DNA of 64,000 bases from contig NC_133656.1 in assembly GCF_009905375.1 (NCBI RefSeq), positions 237,606,396-237,670,395 of the forward strand, given 5' to 3'. Below, piece by piece: positions 51,757 to 63,473 of this stretch. This DNA is from Apium graveolens. Taxonomy: Eukaryota > Streptophyta > Magnoliopsida > Apiales > Apiaceae. The notes below the pieces were generated by a model. It was not told where the DNA came from and did not search any database. It saw only the letters and a program-made list of their open reading frames with translations. The stretch's first letter is position 1; every line of letters begins with the position of its first letter. The translations under genes were made by a program, and so were the position numbers.

Positions 51757-51766
51757 TTTAAATTAA

Positions 51767-52785
51767 CGAAATCTTCTTATACGTAAATCTTCTTATATGT
51801 AAGACTTAACGAAAAGACGTGTTAGCGTAATATTACAAGTCAAATGTCGGATCCTACTTAATGCCAAACACTAAATAACGTATATGGGAAGCATTTGTTA
51901 TTTTATAATAAGAGGCGATTAGAAAAATATTGATTGAAAATGAGGCGTTTAGAGCCACCACCTAAATGATTCATAGTTCATATATTCTACGTAATCCGAC
52001 AAGATATGTGAGATTACAAAAACAATATCAAGAAATTCAATAAAATCCACGACTTTTTATAATCTTTCGGAGTTCGTATGCTTTTGTATAACAAAGATTT
52101 TGATAGATATTCTATAATTCATACGCTTCGGATTATTTGATATTTATTAATTTTTTAGAAATCTAAAATGAATTTAATCAAATTTAAAACTAATTTTTAA
52201 ATACACATAGTCCCAGATTTTAGTAAATTTTAGAATATTCGAATTTAATATCCTTGAATTTCTTACTTAAAAAAAATTAAAATAAATATTTGAAAAGGAA
52301 AATGAATTTGGTAATGCAATCTTTGCTAAACATATGACATAATTTATAAAAAAAATCTTGAAAGGATAAAATATTATCTTAATCTTAGAGAAATGTTACA
52401 ACTGTCGAAATTGTTCCCGAAAGGATTTCTAGATAAACAAATTTATATCTATTACTATTATATATAAGGCGAAACATTGAAAGTTTCGGTACGGTGCCTG
52501 TTTTTTGGTACACGTTGAATTTACTGAATTACCCTTATTTTACTTAAAAGTTTTATTAGCCTTAGTAATTGAATTCTAATAGAAAAAATAAAAATCGTTT
52601 TCAACTATAGCACATATTTTGTCGCAGACATATTTTGTACGACTTCACGGTAAAAAATATTTGAATTATATAATTTTTACTATTAATGTAAAGACAAATA
52701 TATTTAAAGCAAGCATTATCTTACAATTCAATTGAATAATCAAAATAAAAAACTATTTGATTTTTGAAATCGAAATATTTATCTA
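51767..52785. other. AT-rich spacer
   Basis: No gene recognised. A word similar to the start of the following element (ttatatataaggcgaaacattgaaag) occurs near 52460, suggesting another truncated member of the same family. Confidence 0.4.
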
Positions 52786-55488
52786 TCTATATTATTATAT
52801 TAAATACGAAACTTTACTATCCTTTCTTCAATTACATAATTACCCTTTCTTAAAAAAATAATTTTTTTTCTGGCAAATAAAAAATAATTTTTTTTACTCA
52901 ATTGTCCTTACTTAATCAATATCTAGCCAATTACCTTTATAAGTAAAATACGTTGGCTGTTTATTTTCAATAACTAAAACAACTCTTTCTCTAAAAATAT
53001 TTTAAACAATTCTTTTTAATCTCTACTTTTTTTAAATAAAACATGTTGTCTTTTTTATTTTCTCCAAATAAAACAAATATTTCTCTAAAAATATTATGGA
53101 CAATTCTTTTTAATATATGTTGATTATCTATCAATCTTTCTATCTATCCTTTATACTGTTTATACTATTATATTAAACATGAAACGATGAAAGTTTGGTT
53201 GGTAGTCGGTCTAGATACCGTAATAATAGTAATATGAAAAATAAAAAACTCTCATAAATAGATTACTATAATAATTATATAAATACAAATAGAATTTTAA
53301 TATGTCTAGTGGTTTTGATTTAAACAAACCAATATGTAATATTAAATAAAATTATACTATTGATCAAATCCTAAATAAAAAATAAAAATAAATTATGTAC
53401 ACTTAGTTGGATTTTCAGCCTCAAATTAAAATAAAATAATAAAGACTCATAAAAATTTGAAAGCAAATTCGTTTGGTCGATATAATGTTGTCACACTAAA
53501 ATAAAAAATAAACGAGCTAAAACAAAATAAATTGAAAGTAAATTCGTTTGGGAGATATAATGTCATCAAATTATAATAAAATTATACACATTATCGATTT
53601 GGTCTAAAAATTATAATATTCATTTCAGGCTAAAATAAAATTAAACAAAAAACAAAATATAATTAGCTACATTTGGTTGACATAACACGTGTGAGACTAA
53701 AACCAATATTTGCTGCCTCAGGGTAAAACAATATAATAAATACTAACGGTCTAGTTACAAAATATTTTATCAAACCGAATTACAACATAATGTGTTGGTC
53801 GATATAATGTCATCAAAATAAAATAAAATATGTTATATATTCGGCTTAAAACAAGATAATATTTAAATAGAACTAAAATAAAATTAAAAATAATGAAAAT
53901 TTAGTTGTTAGTCGGTGTGGTCACCATAATTACAGTAATGTTTGAAATAAAACACTCTCACAAATAGATTACTATTCACAATATAACTATATAAATACAA
54001 ATAGAATTATAATATGTCTAGTGATTTTGATTTAAACAAAATAATATATATTATTAAATAAAATTATACTATTGTTCCAATTCTAAATAAAAGATAAAAA
54101 TAAGTTACTTACAATTAGTTGGATTTGAAACCTCCGACTAAAATAAAATAATAAAAACTGATAAAAATTTAAAAGCAAATTCGTTTGGTCGATATAATGT
54201 CATTAGGTTAAAACAAAAAAATAAACGAGTTAAAACAAAATAAATTGAAAGTAAATTCTTTTGACAAATATAATATCATCAGATTAAAGTAAAATTATAC
54301 AAATTTTCAATTTGGTCTAAAACATAATAATATTCATGTCGGATTAAAATGAAATTAAACAAACAAACTAAATATAATTAGATGGATTTGGTTGACATAA
54401 CGGTTTTGTGACTAAAATCAAGATTTACTAACTTGGGGTTAAACAATATAATAAATACTAATGATCTAGCTAAAAATAATATTATCAAACGGGGCTACAA
54501 TATAATGTGTTGATCGCTATAATATCATCTGAATAAAATAAAATATGTTATCTATCCGGCTTGAAACAAAATAATATATAACTAGAGCTAAAATAAAACT
54601 AAAAATAAACTAAATATAATTAGATGGTTGATATAACGGGCCCAAGGCTAAAAGAAAATAATGTATATTATTGATCTACGCTAAAACTAAAATTAAATTC
54701 AAACTAAAGATAATTTTTATATTATTAATCAGTGTTAAAATAAAATTAAAGTCAACCTAATTCGTTGTTAGGTATAATGTAGACTTATGATTGTGGGTAA
54801 CTAAGATCCGACCCTAAAAACTTTGATTGCATATCTCTTTCCGTAGAATGTTTTGATTTATATAATTACTTATTTTTCAATTTCTGTAATTTTGAAAACT
54901 ATTTTAATTAAAAAATAGAGATGATTCTTTAGTCAGTATAATTGCGTCGGATTAATATAAATCAATACATGTTATTCATCCGGGTTAAAAAAATTATACA
55001 ATTGATTCATGATAAATCAAAATTTAAATAAGAAAATAATTATACCAGATAAAATAAAATAACATGTACTTTAATTCGGGTTAACATAAATTTTTTTATT
55101 ATTGATACATAATTTTTTTATCATCGATCCGGGTTTAAACAAATTAAACTAAAATAAATTTTAATCTAATTAGTTAGATTTGTTTGATATACCAAATTAA
55201 AAATAATTCGTAAACTATTGATGTGAATTAATTATCTTTTGATTAAAATATAATTATCTTTTGTAAACACACCTTTAAATTTCAAAAACACTAAATTTTG
55301 CGACTAGTGATATTTTTTTAAATACTAAAATTTTACTAAATTATACACATGCATATTTAAAATAATTATCAAATCATATTATTAAAAAATTCTAATAAAT
55401 AAATGTTAGAGTTTATAATTTTCACTTAAAATTAAATTCAAAAAAAGTATAATATTAAAAAACAATTCGTGCACGAGTTTTAGGCTAG
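52786..55488. mobile_element. Helitron-like non-autonomous element or cluster
   Basis: Candidate 5' end tctatattattatatt at 52786. Candidate 3' end cgtgcacgagttttaggctag at 55468-55488: a short palindrome, cgtgcacg, shortly before CTAG and followed by T, as Helitrons have. Related starts ('gaaac..tgaaagtttgg') recur at 53180 and 55500, so several copies may be nested. No replicase-helicase frame is seen, so this would be non-autonomous. Confidence 0.4.
53188..54610. repeat. Two tandem ~710-bp units
   Basis: gaaagtttggttggtagtcgg at 53188 and gaaaatttagttgttagtcgg near 53896 start two units that match throughout (for example ataaatacaaatagaat near 53279 and 53991, and ttggttgacataac in both). 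Very AT-rich, non-coding. Confidence 0.75.
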
Positions 55489-56149
55489 TTATTATATAAC
55501 ATACGAAACATTGAAAATTTGGTTGGTCCAATACTTTGTTTAATTACTTAACTAGCCCTTATTTAATGATTCAATATTTTACTTAATTGCCCTTATATTT
55601 TATATTAACTTAATTAGCGTTGTATTTCAAATTCTTCCAATTTGATCTTAATTCTAATTTATATTATTCTAATCAATTCATTAATGGAAGTCAATTAAGA
55701 TGAAAAGAAAAAGACCAGGTAATCAAGTCACTTCTCTCACCCCTAAGCCTTTGTACACTTTTCATCGGTTCAAAATATATCTTTCAATTTATAATATATA
55801 ATAATAGTCAAAATAATAAAAATTTGGTCGGTATATAGATTTCGAGCAATAAAATAATATATAATTTTTTTTTTATCATAATAGTATATTGGATCTCGGA
55901 TTAAAGTAAAATAGTAGATACAAATAATTCGACTAAAAAAATTGTACAAATAAATCAATATATTTCAAAATTAAAATCGAAATATTAATCGTTGGTCGAT
56001 ATAATGAGATTGGTTTAAACAAAGTCTCTAATTCTTATCATTTTATCAGGCCTTCGCTCATAATTAACGAGGCCTGTCAATTACAACAGTCCAACAAACA
56101 ATACAAAGAAGACCAACTTGGGCCAGGGTTTAGTAAATAAAAGCCCCAA
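55489..56149. other. AT-rich spacer
   Basis: Non-coding. Begins with ttattatataacatacgaaacattgaaaatttggttgg, like the start of the Helitron-like units. No gene found. Confidence 0.4.
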
Positions 56150-56310
56150 AAAACCCTTCTTTCCACGTTTTCTACGTATACGATATCGTATATATACGGC
56201 GGTGTAATATCACAGAACTCGCCTCCGTCAATCACGGCCGCCGCACTTGCCGGAACTCTATCCTCTCCGGTCTCATTTCCGGCGTTCCTACGATAAACTC
56301 ATCGCTAATT
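56150..56310 (+). promoter_or_regulatory. GC-richer leader-like segment
   Basis: A short island of higher GC (cggccgccgcacttgccgg) follows tatatacggcgg and ends at a plausible donor, attg|gtacgat, near 56309. It looks like a promoter with a 5' untranslated exon of a plus-strand gene whose body lies to the right, but no transcript supports this. Confidence 0.35.
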
Positions 56311-56401
56311 GGTACGATACACACACTTATCAATCACGCTTGTATGTATATACAAACATCAATCATGCTTATATGTATCTTATCAATCACTTGTTTTATC
56401 T

Positions 56402-56840
56402 GTGTTATTTGTGGTGTTTGTATGCTTATTAAGCGTAATTGATGAAAATTACAACTTGTATTATGTGAATTGCGTTTGTTACGGTGTTTTGTCTATCGAA
56501 AAATCGATGAATGTAGAGATTAAATGGTTCTGAATTGTGAATTGTGATTAAATGCAGTGTTATTTGTGGTGTTTGTATGCTGATTAAGCGTAATTGATGA
56601 AAATTACAACTTGTATCATGTGAATTGCTTTGTGTATCGAAAAATCGATGAAGGTAGAGATTAAATGGTTCTGAATTGTGAATTGTGATTAAATGTAGTG
56701 TTATTTGTGGTGTTTGTATGCTGATTGATGAATCTTACATCTTGAATAGCTTGTTTGTTAAAGTGTTTTGTTTATCGAAAAATCGACAATTTTAGAGTTT
56801 AAACGGATTCTGAATTCTGATTGCTTTAGTTATGTAATAC
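56402..56840. repeat. Three tandem units of about 140-155 bp
   Basis: gtgttatttgtggtgtttgtatgct starts units at 56402, 56557 and 56698. Each continues with atcgaaaaatcgat-type words. Related, more diverged stretches recur at about 57590 and 59200, pointing to larger duplications across this locus. Confidence 0.8.
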
Positions 56841-57336
56841 GAAAGTTAGAGTTAGTTGAGAATTTTCAAATTTAAGTCTGTTTAGTGGATAAGGGAAAGA
56901 GAACAACTTACTATATTCATAAGGGATATTAATAGTTATGGTAGCTTAATAACTTAGTAATTAGGTTTGATTGATATCGAAAGTCGGTCTTGAAAAGTAT
57001 GCTTTATTAAATATCACGGATATACAGTTTAAAGCAAGTAAAAATTTTACGAGTACTGTGATGAATTCTTAAAGTGATATTAAGGGTTTCTATTCATTTT
57101 AGATTTTAAATATTTGAGGATTGATGATAAAAGATTGTTCTTGATTTTAAATTATGGACGGATTTCAACAATGTTGACAGAACATCCGTATATGGTACTC
57201 ATATTTTAGTTATAAGTGACGATTTTCTTATATTGCACAAAATACTTGAAAATGCTTTTCGATAATTGTAAAATAAGCTAAATCTTAATCTAATGCATCA
57301 TATTCATGTCTAATCGGCAGGTATACTTTACCAGGT

Positions 57337-59055
57337 ATGCTGGTGGTATTTGAACTGGCTCCATTAAGAGTGGAGTTAAGATATCCAAACGTGCGAGTAT
57401 TGCTCACACTAAAGGTTAGATGTTAATTTTGTGGTAATATGTGCAATATCTTTTTTTTTCTTTAGCATATATTCCATTGTTATATTTTGTTGTATCCTAA
57501 AATTTTCTCATACCATGTTCTCCTTGAATTTGAATTTTCTGATAGGGAAAATTAAGTCTTATATGTTTCTTATTAATCTCTTGTTTTATCCGTGTTATTT
57601 GTAAGCCGAGTGTATTGATGATACTTACAACTTGTATAAATTAAATCGTGTTTGTTAAAGTGTTTTCTTTATCGAAAAATCGATGAATGTAGAGTTTAAA
57701 CGGATTTTGATTGCATCAAAATTTGGTCATGAAAAGTGTGCCTTGTTAAGATGCCTTGTTAATTTCACGGATTACAGTTTAAAGCTAAGTAAATATTTTA
57801 TGAGCATTATGATGCATTCTTAAAATGATATTAAGTTTTTAAAAACTCCAATGGCAATTTGGTAATGATATTATAGTTACAAGTGATGTTTTTTGTATAT
57901 AGCACAAAATATATGAAATTGAATACTTGCTTTATGTGGCACTAGTAGTTTACTACATGTGTAGTTTATTTATAATAATCCCAAGGTATAGCTTTCTAGA
58001 TTCAGTTTTGTTGCTAGCTGAGTTAAGTTTTCTTTAGCCTTCATATTTCCTTATTTTTAACCACCTATTAAAAGCATTGGATACTACACAAGTTTTTTAA
58101 AACACTTAAGATCAATATGGATTAACATAAGTTATGTTATAGCAACTACTATCTTGATTTTACCAATTCATGAATATACTTTTACCAGGTATGCTGGTGG
58201 TATTAGAACTGGCTCCATTAAGCGTGGAGTTAAGATATCCAAACGTGCGAGTATTGCTCATACTAAAGGCTAGATGTTAATTTTGTGGTAATATGTGTAA
58301 TATCTTTTTTTCTTTAGCATATATTCCATTGTTGTAAGTTGTTGTATCCTAAAATTTTCTCATACCATGTTCTCCTTGAATTTTCTCATAGGGAAAATTA
58401 AGTCTTATATGTATCTTATCAATAATACGACATGGAGACTCTTCATTTGACTGATCTAACCTCGCTAGCAAAGGAAGCTTCTGACCTTGCGATACACCTG
58501 TCATTGAAGCTCTGAAGGAGCCCTTTTATGAGCTAACAACATATCACCAGGTTCTCATTTCTAATTCATTTTTTGCTTTAACATTTTAATTTCCCTCTAA
58601 AAACCTTCAAAATATAATAATAATGTTTCAAAATCAGGGTAATAGTTCTCGTAAGGTTACCTATGTTAATCCAAATTTCACGATTAAAATGTTAAAACTT
58701 TAGTGATATTGTACATTCGTGTATCCGATGCTTTTAATACGTGCTTAAAAATAAGAAAATATGAGGTTTAAAGAAAATTTAACTAACTACCAACTAAAAC
58801 TATTCTAGTTATAAGTATATATTTCTTATATCGCACATAATATATGAAAATACTTTTCGATAGTTGTAAATGTGCTAAATCTTAATCTAATGCATCATGT
58901 ATATGTCTAACCAACAGGTATACCGAAATTGGTAATTGTAGTGCTAATTCCTGAATATACTTTTACCAATATGCAGTATGCTGGCGATACTTGAACGGGC
59001 TCCCTTAAGAGAGGAGTTAAGATATCCTGATGTGCGAGTATTGCTTACACTTAAG
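57337..59055 (+). repeat. 78-nt exon-like block present three times
   Basis: Blocks at 57337-57414, 58191-58268 and 58978-59055, each exactly 26 codons from ATG to AAG with no stop in that frame. Copy 3 reads MLAILERAPLREELRYPDVR... and is preceded by tatgcag; copies 1 and 2 are preceded by taccag|gt. Donors are gttag, gctag and gttcg. The intervening sequence is also partly duplicated (spacing 854 and 787). I do not recognise the protein. Confidence 0.7.
58432..58550 (+). pseudogene. Unrecognised coding fragment, frameshifted
   Basis: Reads METLHLTDLTSLAKEASDLAIHL and then, after a frame change, EALKEPFYELTTYHQ, ending at a plausible donor (cag|gttctc). It may be the exon following the 78-nt blocks in the ancestral gene. 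The frame change suggests this copy is dead. Function unknown. Confidence 0.4.
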
Positions 59056-60953
59056 GTTCGATATTAATGGTGTGCTAATTTATGCAATATCTTTTTCTTT
59101 AGCATATGTTCCATTGTTGTATTTTGTTGTATCCTAAATTTTTTCATATTATGTTCTCCTTGAATTTTCGAAAAATTAAGTCTTAATTGTATCTTATTAG
59201 TCACTTGTTTTATTCGTGTTTTTTAGTAAGCCGAGTGTATTGATGATACTTACAACTTGTATAGCTAAAATTTGTTTGTTAAAGTGTTTTGTTTATCGAA
59301 TAATCGATGAATGAAGAGTTTAAATGAAGATTGAATTTTGACTGCATTTGTTATGCAATACAAAAGTTAGATCTTTTCGAGAAATTTTAATTTAAGCCTG
59401 TTAAGTATATTATGGAAAAGAGGACTATAATTTAATAGAAGTAGAACAACTTACTATATTCACGGGAGGTTATGGTAGTCTTATAACATGCTAATTAGGT
59501 TTGATTGTATCAAAATTTGGTCATGAAAAGTGTACTTTGTTAAGATGCCTTGTTAATTTCACGGATTACAGTTTAAAGCTAAGTAAATATTTTATGAGCA
59601 TTATGATGCATTTTTAAAATGATATTAAGTTTTTAAAACTCCGATGGCAATCTGGTAATGATTATTATAATTATAAGTGATAGTTTTCTTATATCGCACA
59701 AAATTTATGAAATTGCATACTTGCTTTAAGTGGCACTAGTAATTTACTATATGTGTAGTTTATTTATAATAATCCCAAAGTATAGCTTTCTAGTTTCTGT
59801 TTTGTTACTAGTTGAGTTAAGTTTTCTTTAGGATTAATATTTCATTTTTTTTACGTCAAAAAAAAATATTTCATTATTTTTAACCACCTATTAAAAACAT
59901 TGGAGATACACGAGTGTATAATAAAATACTAAACAAGTTTTCTAAAACACTTCAAATCGTGAAATATGGATTGACATTGGTCATGTTACGACAACTACTA
60001 CCCAGGTTTTGAAATATTATTATTCACCCCCCTCCCAAAACAGAGATCCATATATCTAGGGTTTGTGCCTTGGCATGCTGAATGTTTGGATTATATTCAA
60101 GGCTGTTGTTTAGTTTATTAGCCTCTGCAAGGTTAACTTATGTCTGCTAGATATGAATCCGGATGGCTATGTTCTTGAATACATTATATTGCTGTGTACC
60201 CAGTATTGCTGCAAAACTCGAAAGCATAGATCCTTGCAAAACTGTAAAAGATAGGTAATGTATGGAGCCTCGGAAAATGTAAATTCTTTACTGATTCACA
60301 GTTCCGGAGGTAAGTTGCAGGCCACTTGATAGGAGACCAATAAGAAACTAGTTAGGAACTTAAATTTGTATTGAAGTTAAATAAAAAATAGGCCTCTGAA
60401 AAGTTAAATTTATCGAACTTAAACCACTTGATAGGAGGCTTAACAGTGAACCCTCCTGCTGCGGAGCATGTCTCTGAAAAGATCAGCTAACTTGTTTGAC
60501 TGCAGATGTACAATGTACAAGCTTCTGAACCTCATACCATTTAGATCTTGCGTGGTTAACAGTGAAAAGTTGAAGAATAAAAGTCCGGTTAGGATGCTTT
60601 CTTGTCATTCCTGTTCTTTTACTTATGTCACTATGTCAGCTGCAATAAGATGAAGTTCATTTGTTTGCGTTTCCAAGCAAAAGAGACTACTTGTATGCTT
60701 GTGAAAACAGTGGTGTAGTTTTACTGAACAAAACATACATGCTTGTGAAAACAGTGGTGTAGTTTTACTGAAAAAACATACATTTAAAAGCTACATATTT
60801 AAGTGCAGTGTGCTTTTTTTTTGCAAAGTTGAATAGCATGTCTGTAGTTACAAAAGGAAGTTCCCGAAGAACAAAAGCCTTATCGTGATATTAACAGTTA
60901 AAAACTTTTGCGAGTAGAGTTCACCTACTTATATTTTTGATCGTTTTATGTAG
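59056..60953. other. Intron-like or intergenic region with local duplications
   Basis: 59180-59800 repeats much of 57550-58000 (for example aattttacggattacagtttaaagct-type words). Near 60695 and 60739 atgcttgtgaaaacagtggt occurs twice, 44 bp apart. No convincing coding exon is seen. Confidence 0.5.
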
Positions 60954-61304
60954 ATGTCCTACGTATGGACAGACGATAGGTTGGAAGTCCTAGTACCCAA
61001 ATTCTATGACTATGTGCATAGTCAAAAGACATGTCAGTCGTATCTGCTGTAATTGCAAGATCTGAGGGAGCCGTTGCTCAGTTTTAGTTATGAAGAAGCT
61101 AAAGATTATTACAGGGATGCTGACATTATAAATAAACTATTTGAGATTGCTGAATGTTATAAAAATAAAAAACAATATTATTATAACTTGAAAGAAAGAC
61201 TTGGTAAAACTACATGCAAAAAGCTTAGGGTGTTGGTTAAATATGAAAGGTTTAACAAATATCTTCCACCTGGTGCTAAGCTCACGCGTGTAACCGTTGT
61301 AAAT
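60954..61304 (+). pseudogene. Unrecognised coding fragment with one internal stop
   Basis: From ATG 60954, after ttatgtag, 117 codons run to a plausible donor (aaat|gtacgt) with a single stop, TAA at 61050. It contains MSYVWTDDRLEVLVPKFYDY before the stop and LREPLLSFSYEEAKDYYRDA after it; rich in Lys, Tyr and Leu, soluble-looking. I cannot assign a family. It could be part of the same ancestral gene as the fragments on either side. Confidence 0.4.
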
Positions 61305-61360
61305 GTACGTAACCTAATGATTTTGATCTATCTGTTCGTCTTGACCTCTATTTTTTATTG

Positions 61361-62002
61361 GAAAAAGGCCCCAAATGTCACTTTTGGGAGGCAAATGGCC
61401 CTCATTGTCACTTTCTAAATAATTGGCCCCAAATGTCACTCCAAAACGGAGTTTCGGGTGAAGTTTTTGTTATTAATCAAAAACGAAGTTGCGTGTGTCG
61501 TTTTGATTTTTTTTTTTCAAAAAATTTTTTTGAAAAACGCAACTTCAATTCGTGTTATCAGGGCAAAACACAATCTCAGGATGAGTTTCTCATATTAACT
61601 CGTTTTGGATCTGCGTTTTGATTTTTTTTTTTGCATCCTGAGAAAAACTCGGTTTGAAACTGCGTTTTTACGGAAAACTCATTTTGAAACGCCGTTTTTA
61701 TATCCATAAACTCAAGACGAGACTGCGTTTTTTACCGAAACAATTTCTGAAATTGCGTTTTCAGCAAAAACACGGTTTGAAACCATGTTTTTCAAGAAAA
61801 ACACGAAACAAAATTGCATTTTCCTTTTATTTGAAAAAAAAAAAAATTGTTATAGAAAAACTCAACACGAGACTGCGTTTTTCGTCTATTTTTAAAAACT
61901 TCACCCGAAACGCCGTTTTCAAGTGACATTTGGGGCCAATTTTTCAAAAAATGACATTGAGGACCATTTGACCCCAAATAGTGACATTTAGGGCCAACAC
62001 CC
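61361..62002. mobile_element. 642-bp MITE with 9-bp target duplication and internal minisatellite
   Basis: Exact flanks tttttattg at 61352-61360 and 62003-62011. Inverted ends of about 110 bp carry ggccccaaatgtcac and gtgacatttagggcc. The interior (about 61470-61910) is built from diverged ~30-35-nt units with aaaactcggtttgaaactgcg-like words. The 9-bp duplication suggests Mutator-type transposition. No coding capacity. Confidence 0.85.
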
Positions 62003-62051
62003 TTTTTATTGTGCTCTAACATATTTGTTAGTTTTTTCTAGTTAAGCGGGT

Positions 62052-62591
62052 CTCGTAGTAATAACTTTTGTTGGTCAGATAGACATCTGCGAACCCTAGT
62101 ATATGTTTATTACTCGTATCTACAAGATTTTGATCATGGAAAAGGTACTATCGAAAAGAATGATAAGATGTTTTGACGGATCTGAATAGACGGTTAGGCT
62201 GGAAACTCAAGAAAAGTGTTTTGAAAACTAAGCTCCTCAAAATGTTTGCTGATTATGAAAATGTGCCTCATGAAAAATGCTATCGAACATTTAGGATTAG
62301 AATGGGCAGGGATGCGCGTTGCATATTTGACCAACCGGTAGCACGTTATGATTATGACTTGTACATGAATTCTTCGAGGAGTTGTATAAATTCTTGCAAG
62401 AGGAGTCGTACATTGTCTAATCCAGAGTTAAGAGTTGAGAGGCGCTGAGAACAGGCATCCATGAATAATGTGGCTTTGGAGTTGGAAAAGCTCGAGTTAA
62501 ACGATGATCAGATGGGATATGCCCTTTTTAAACTCACTGATCCTAATATGCGGGATGGTTTTTGGGCATGTCGACTTAATGAAGTAAAAAG
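62052..62591 (+). repeat. Left arm of an inverted gene-fragment duplication
   Basis: 540 bp matching the reverse complement of 62903-63443 with roughly 90% identity by eye. It includes coding-like frames at 62173-62448 (contains LKMFADYENVPHEK and GRDARCIFDQ) and 62461-62676 (contains MNNVALELEKLELNDDQM), split by a TGA. Protein family not recognised. Confidence 0.8.
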
Positions 62592-62902
62592 ACATTACGT
62601 GCTGTGTATGCTAGGCCAGGTTTGTTTATTAACGGTCATTCTGCCAGATATTAAAATTTGTATATACGAAGTTTAGTAATGCTGAATGCAGTAGACTTGG
62701 AGTATAACTAGTTCTCCTATTGTGTTCTTTTACACTGCAAGGATGATTAATTGGGTACCCTCTGCTGTTAGATGAGAGGCAGCTTGAGGGAGTAAGGAGC
62801 CAAGCCGCAAAGAATCAGTGCATGTTTTATTTTGTTACTTAATGAACCTGATTACTTTTTCTATTTCTGGAACTGTTAATCAGGTTTTTTCCAACCTGAT
62901 TA
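62592..62902. other. Loop between the inverted arms
   Basis: 311 bp without a gene. It ends with a small inverted pair around caggttttttccaacctg. Confidence 0.6.
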
Positions 62903-63443
62903 CTTTTTACTTCATTAAGTCGACATGTCCAAAAACCATCCCGCGGATTAGAATCAGTGAGCTTGAAAAGGGCATTTCCCATCTAATCATCGTTTAACCC
63001 GAGTTTTTCCAACTCCAAAGCCACATTATTCATGGATGCCTGTTCTCGGTGCTTCTTAACTGTGGATTAGACACGACTCCTCTTGCTAGAATTTGTACGA
63101 CTCCTCGAAAAAGTCGTATCAACTTTATTGTACAAGTCATAATCATCACGTGCTACCAGTTGGTCAAATATGCAACGCGCATCCCTGCCAAGTCTGATCC
63201 TAAATATTCGATAGCCATTTCCACGAGGCACATTTTCATAATCAACAAACATTTTGAGGAGCTTAGTTTTCAAAACACTTTTCTCGAGTTTTCATCCTAA
63301 CCGTCCATTCAGACCCGTCAAAACATTTTAGCATTCTTTTCTGTAGTACATTTTCCATGATCAAAATCTTGTAGACACGAGTAATAAACATACACTAGGG
63401 TTCGCATGTGTCTATCTGACCAACAAAAAAAAATTATTACTAG
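62903..63443 (-). repeat. Right arm of the inverted gene-fragment duplication
   Basis: Reverse-complement copy of the left arm. Its minus strand still encodes LLKMFVDYENVPRGNGYRIF and GRDARCIFDQL, so both arms derive from the same coding sequence. It differs from the left arm by scattered substitutions and small indels. Confidence 0.8.
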
Positions 63444-63473
63444 GATATAATACCCTATATTTTATTTGGTACA

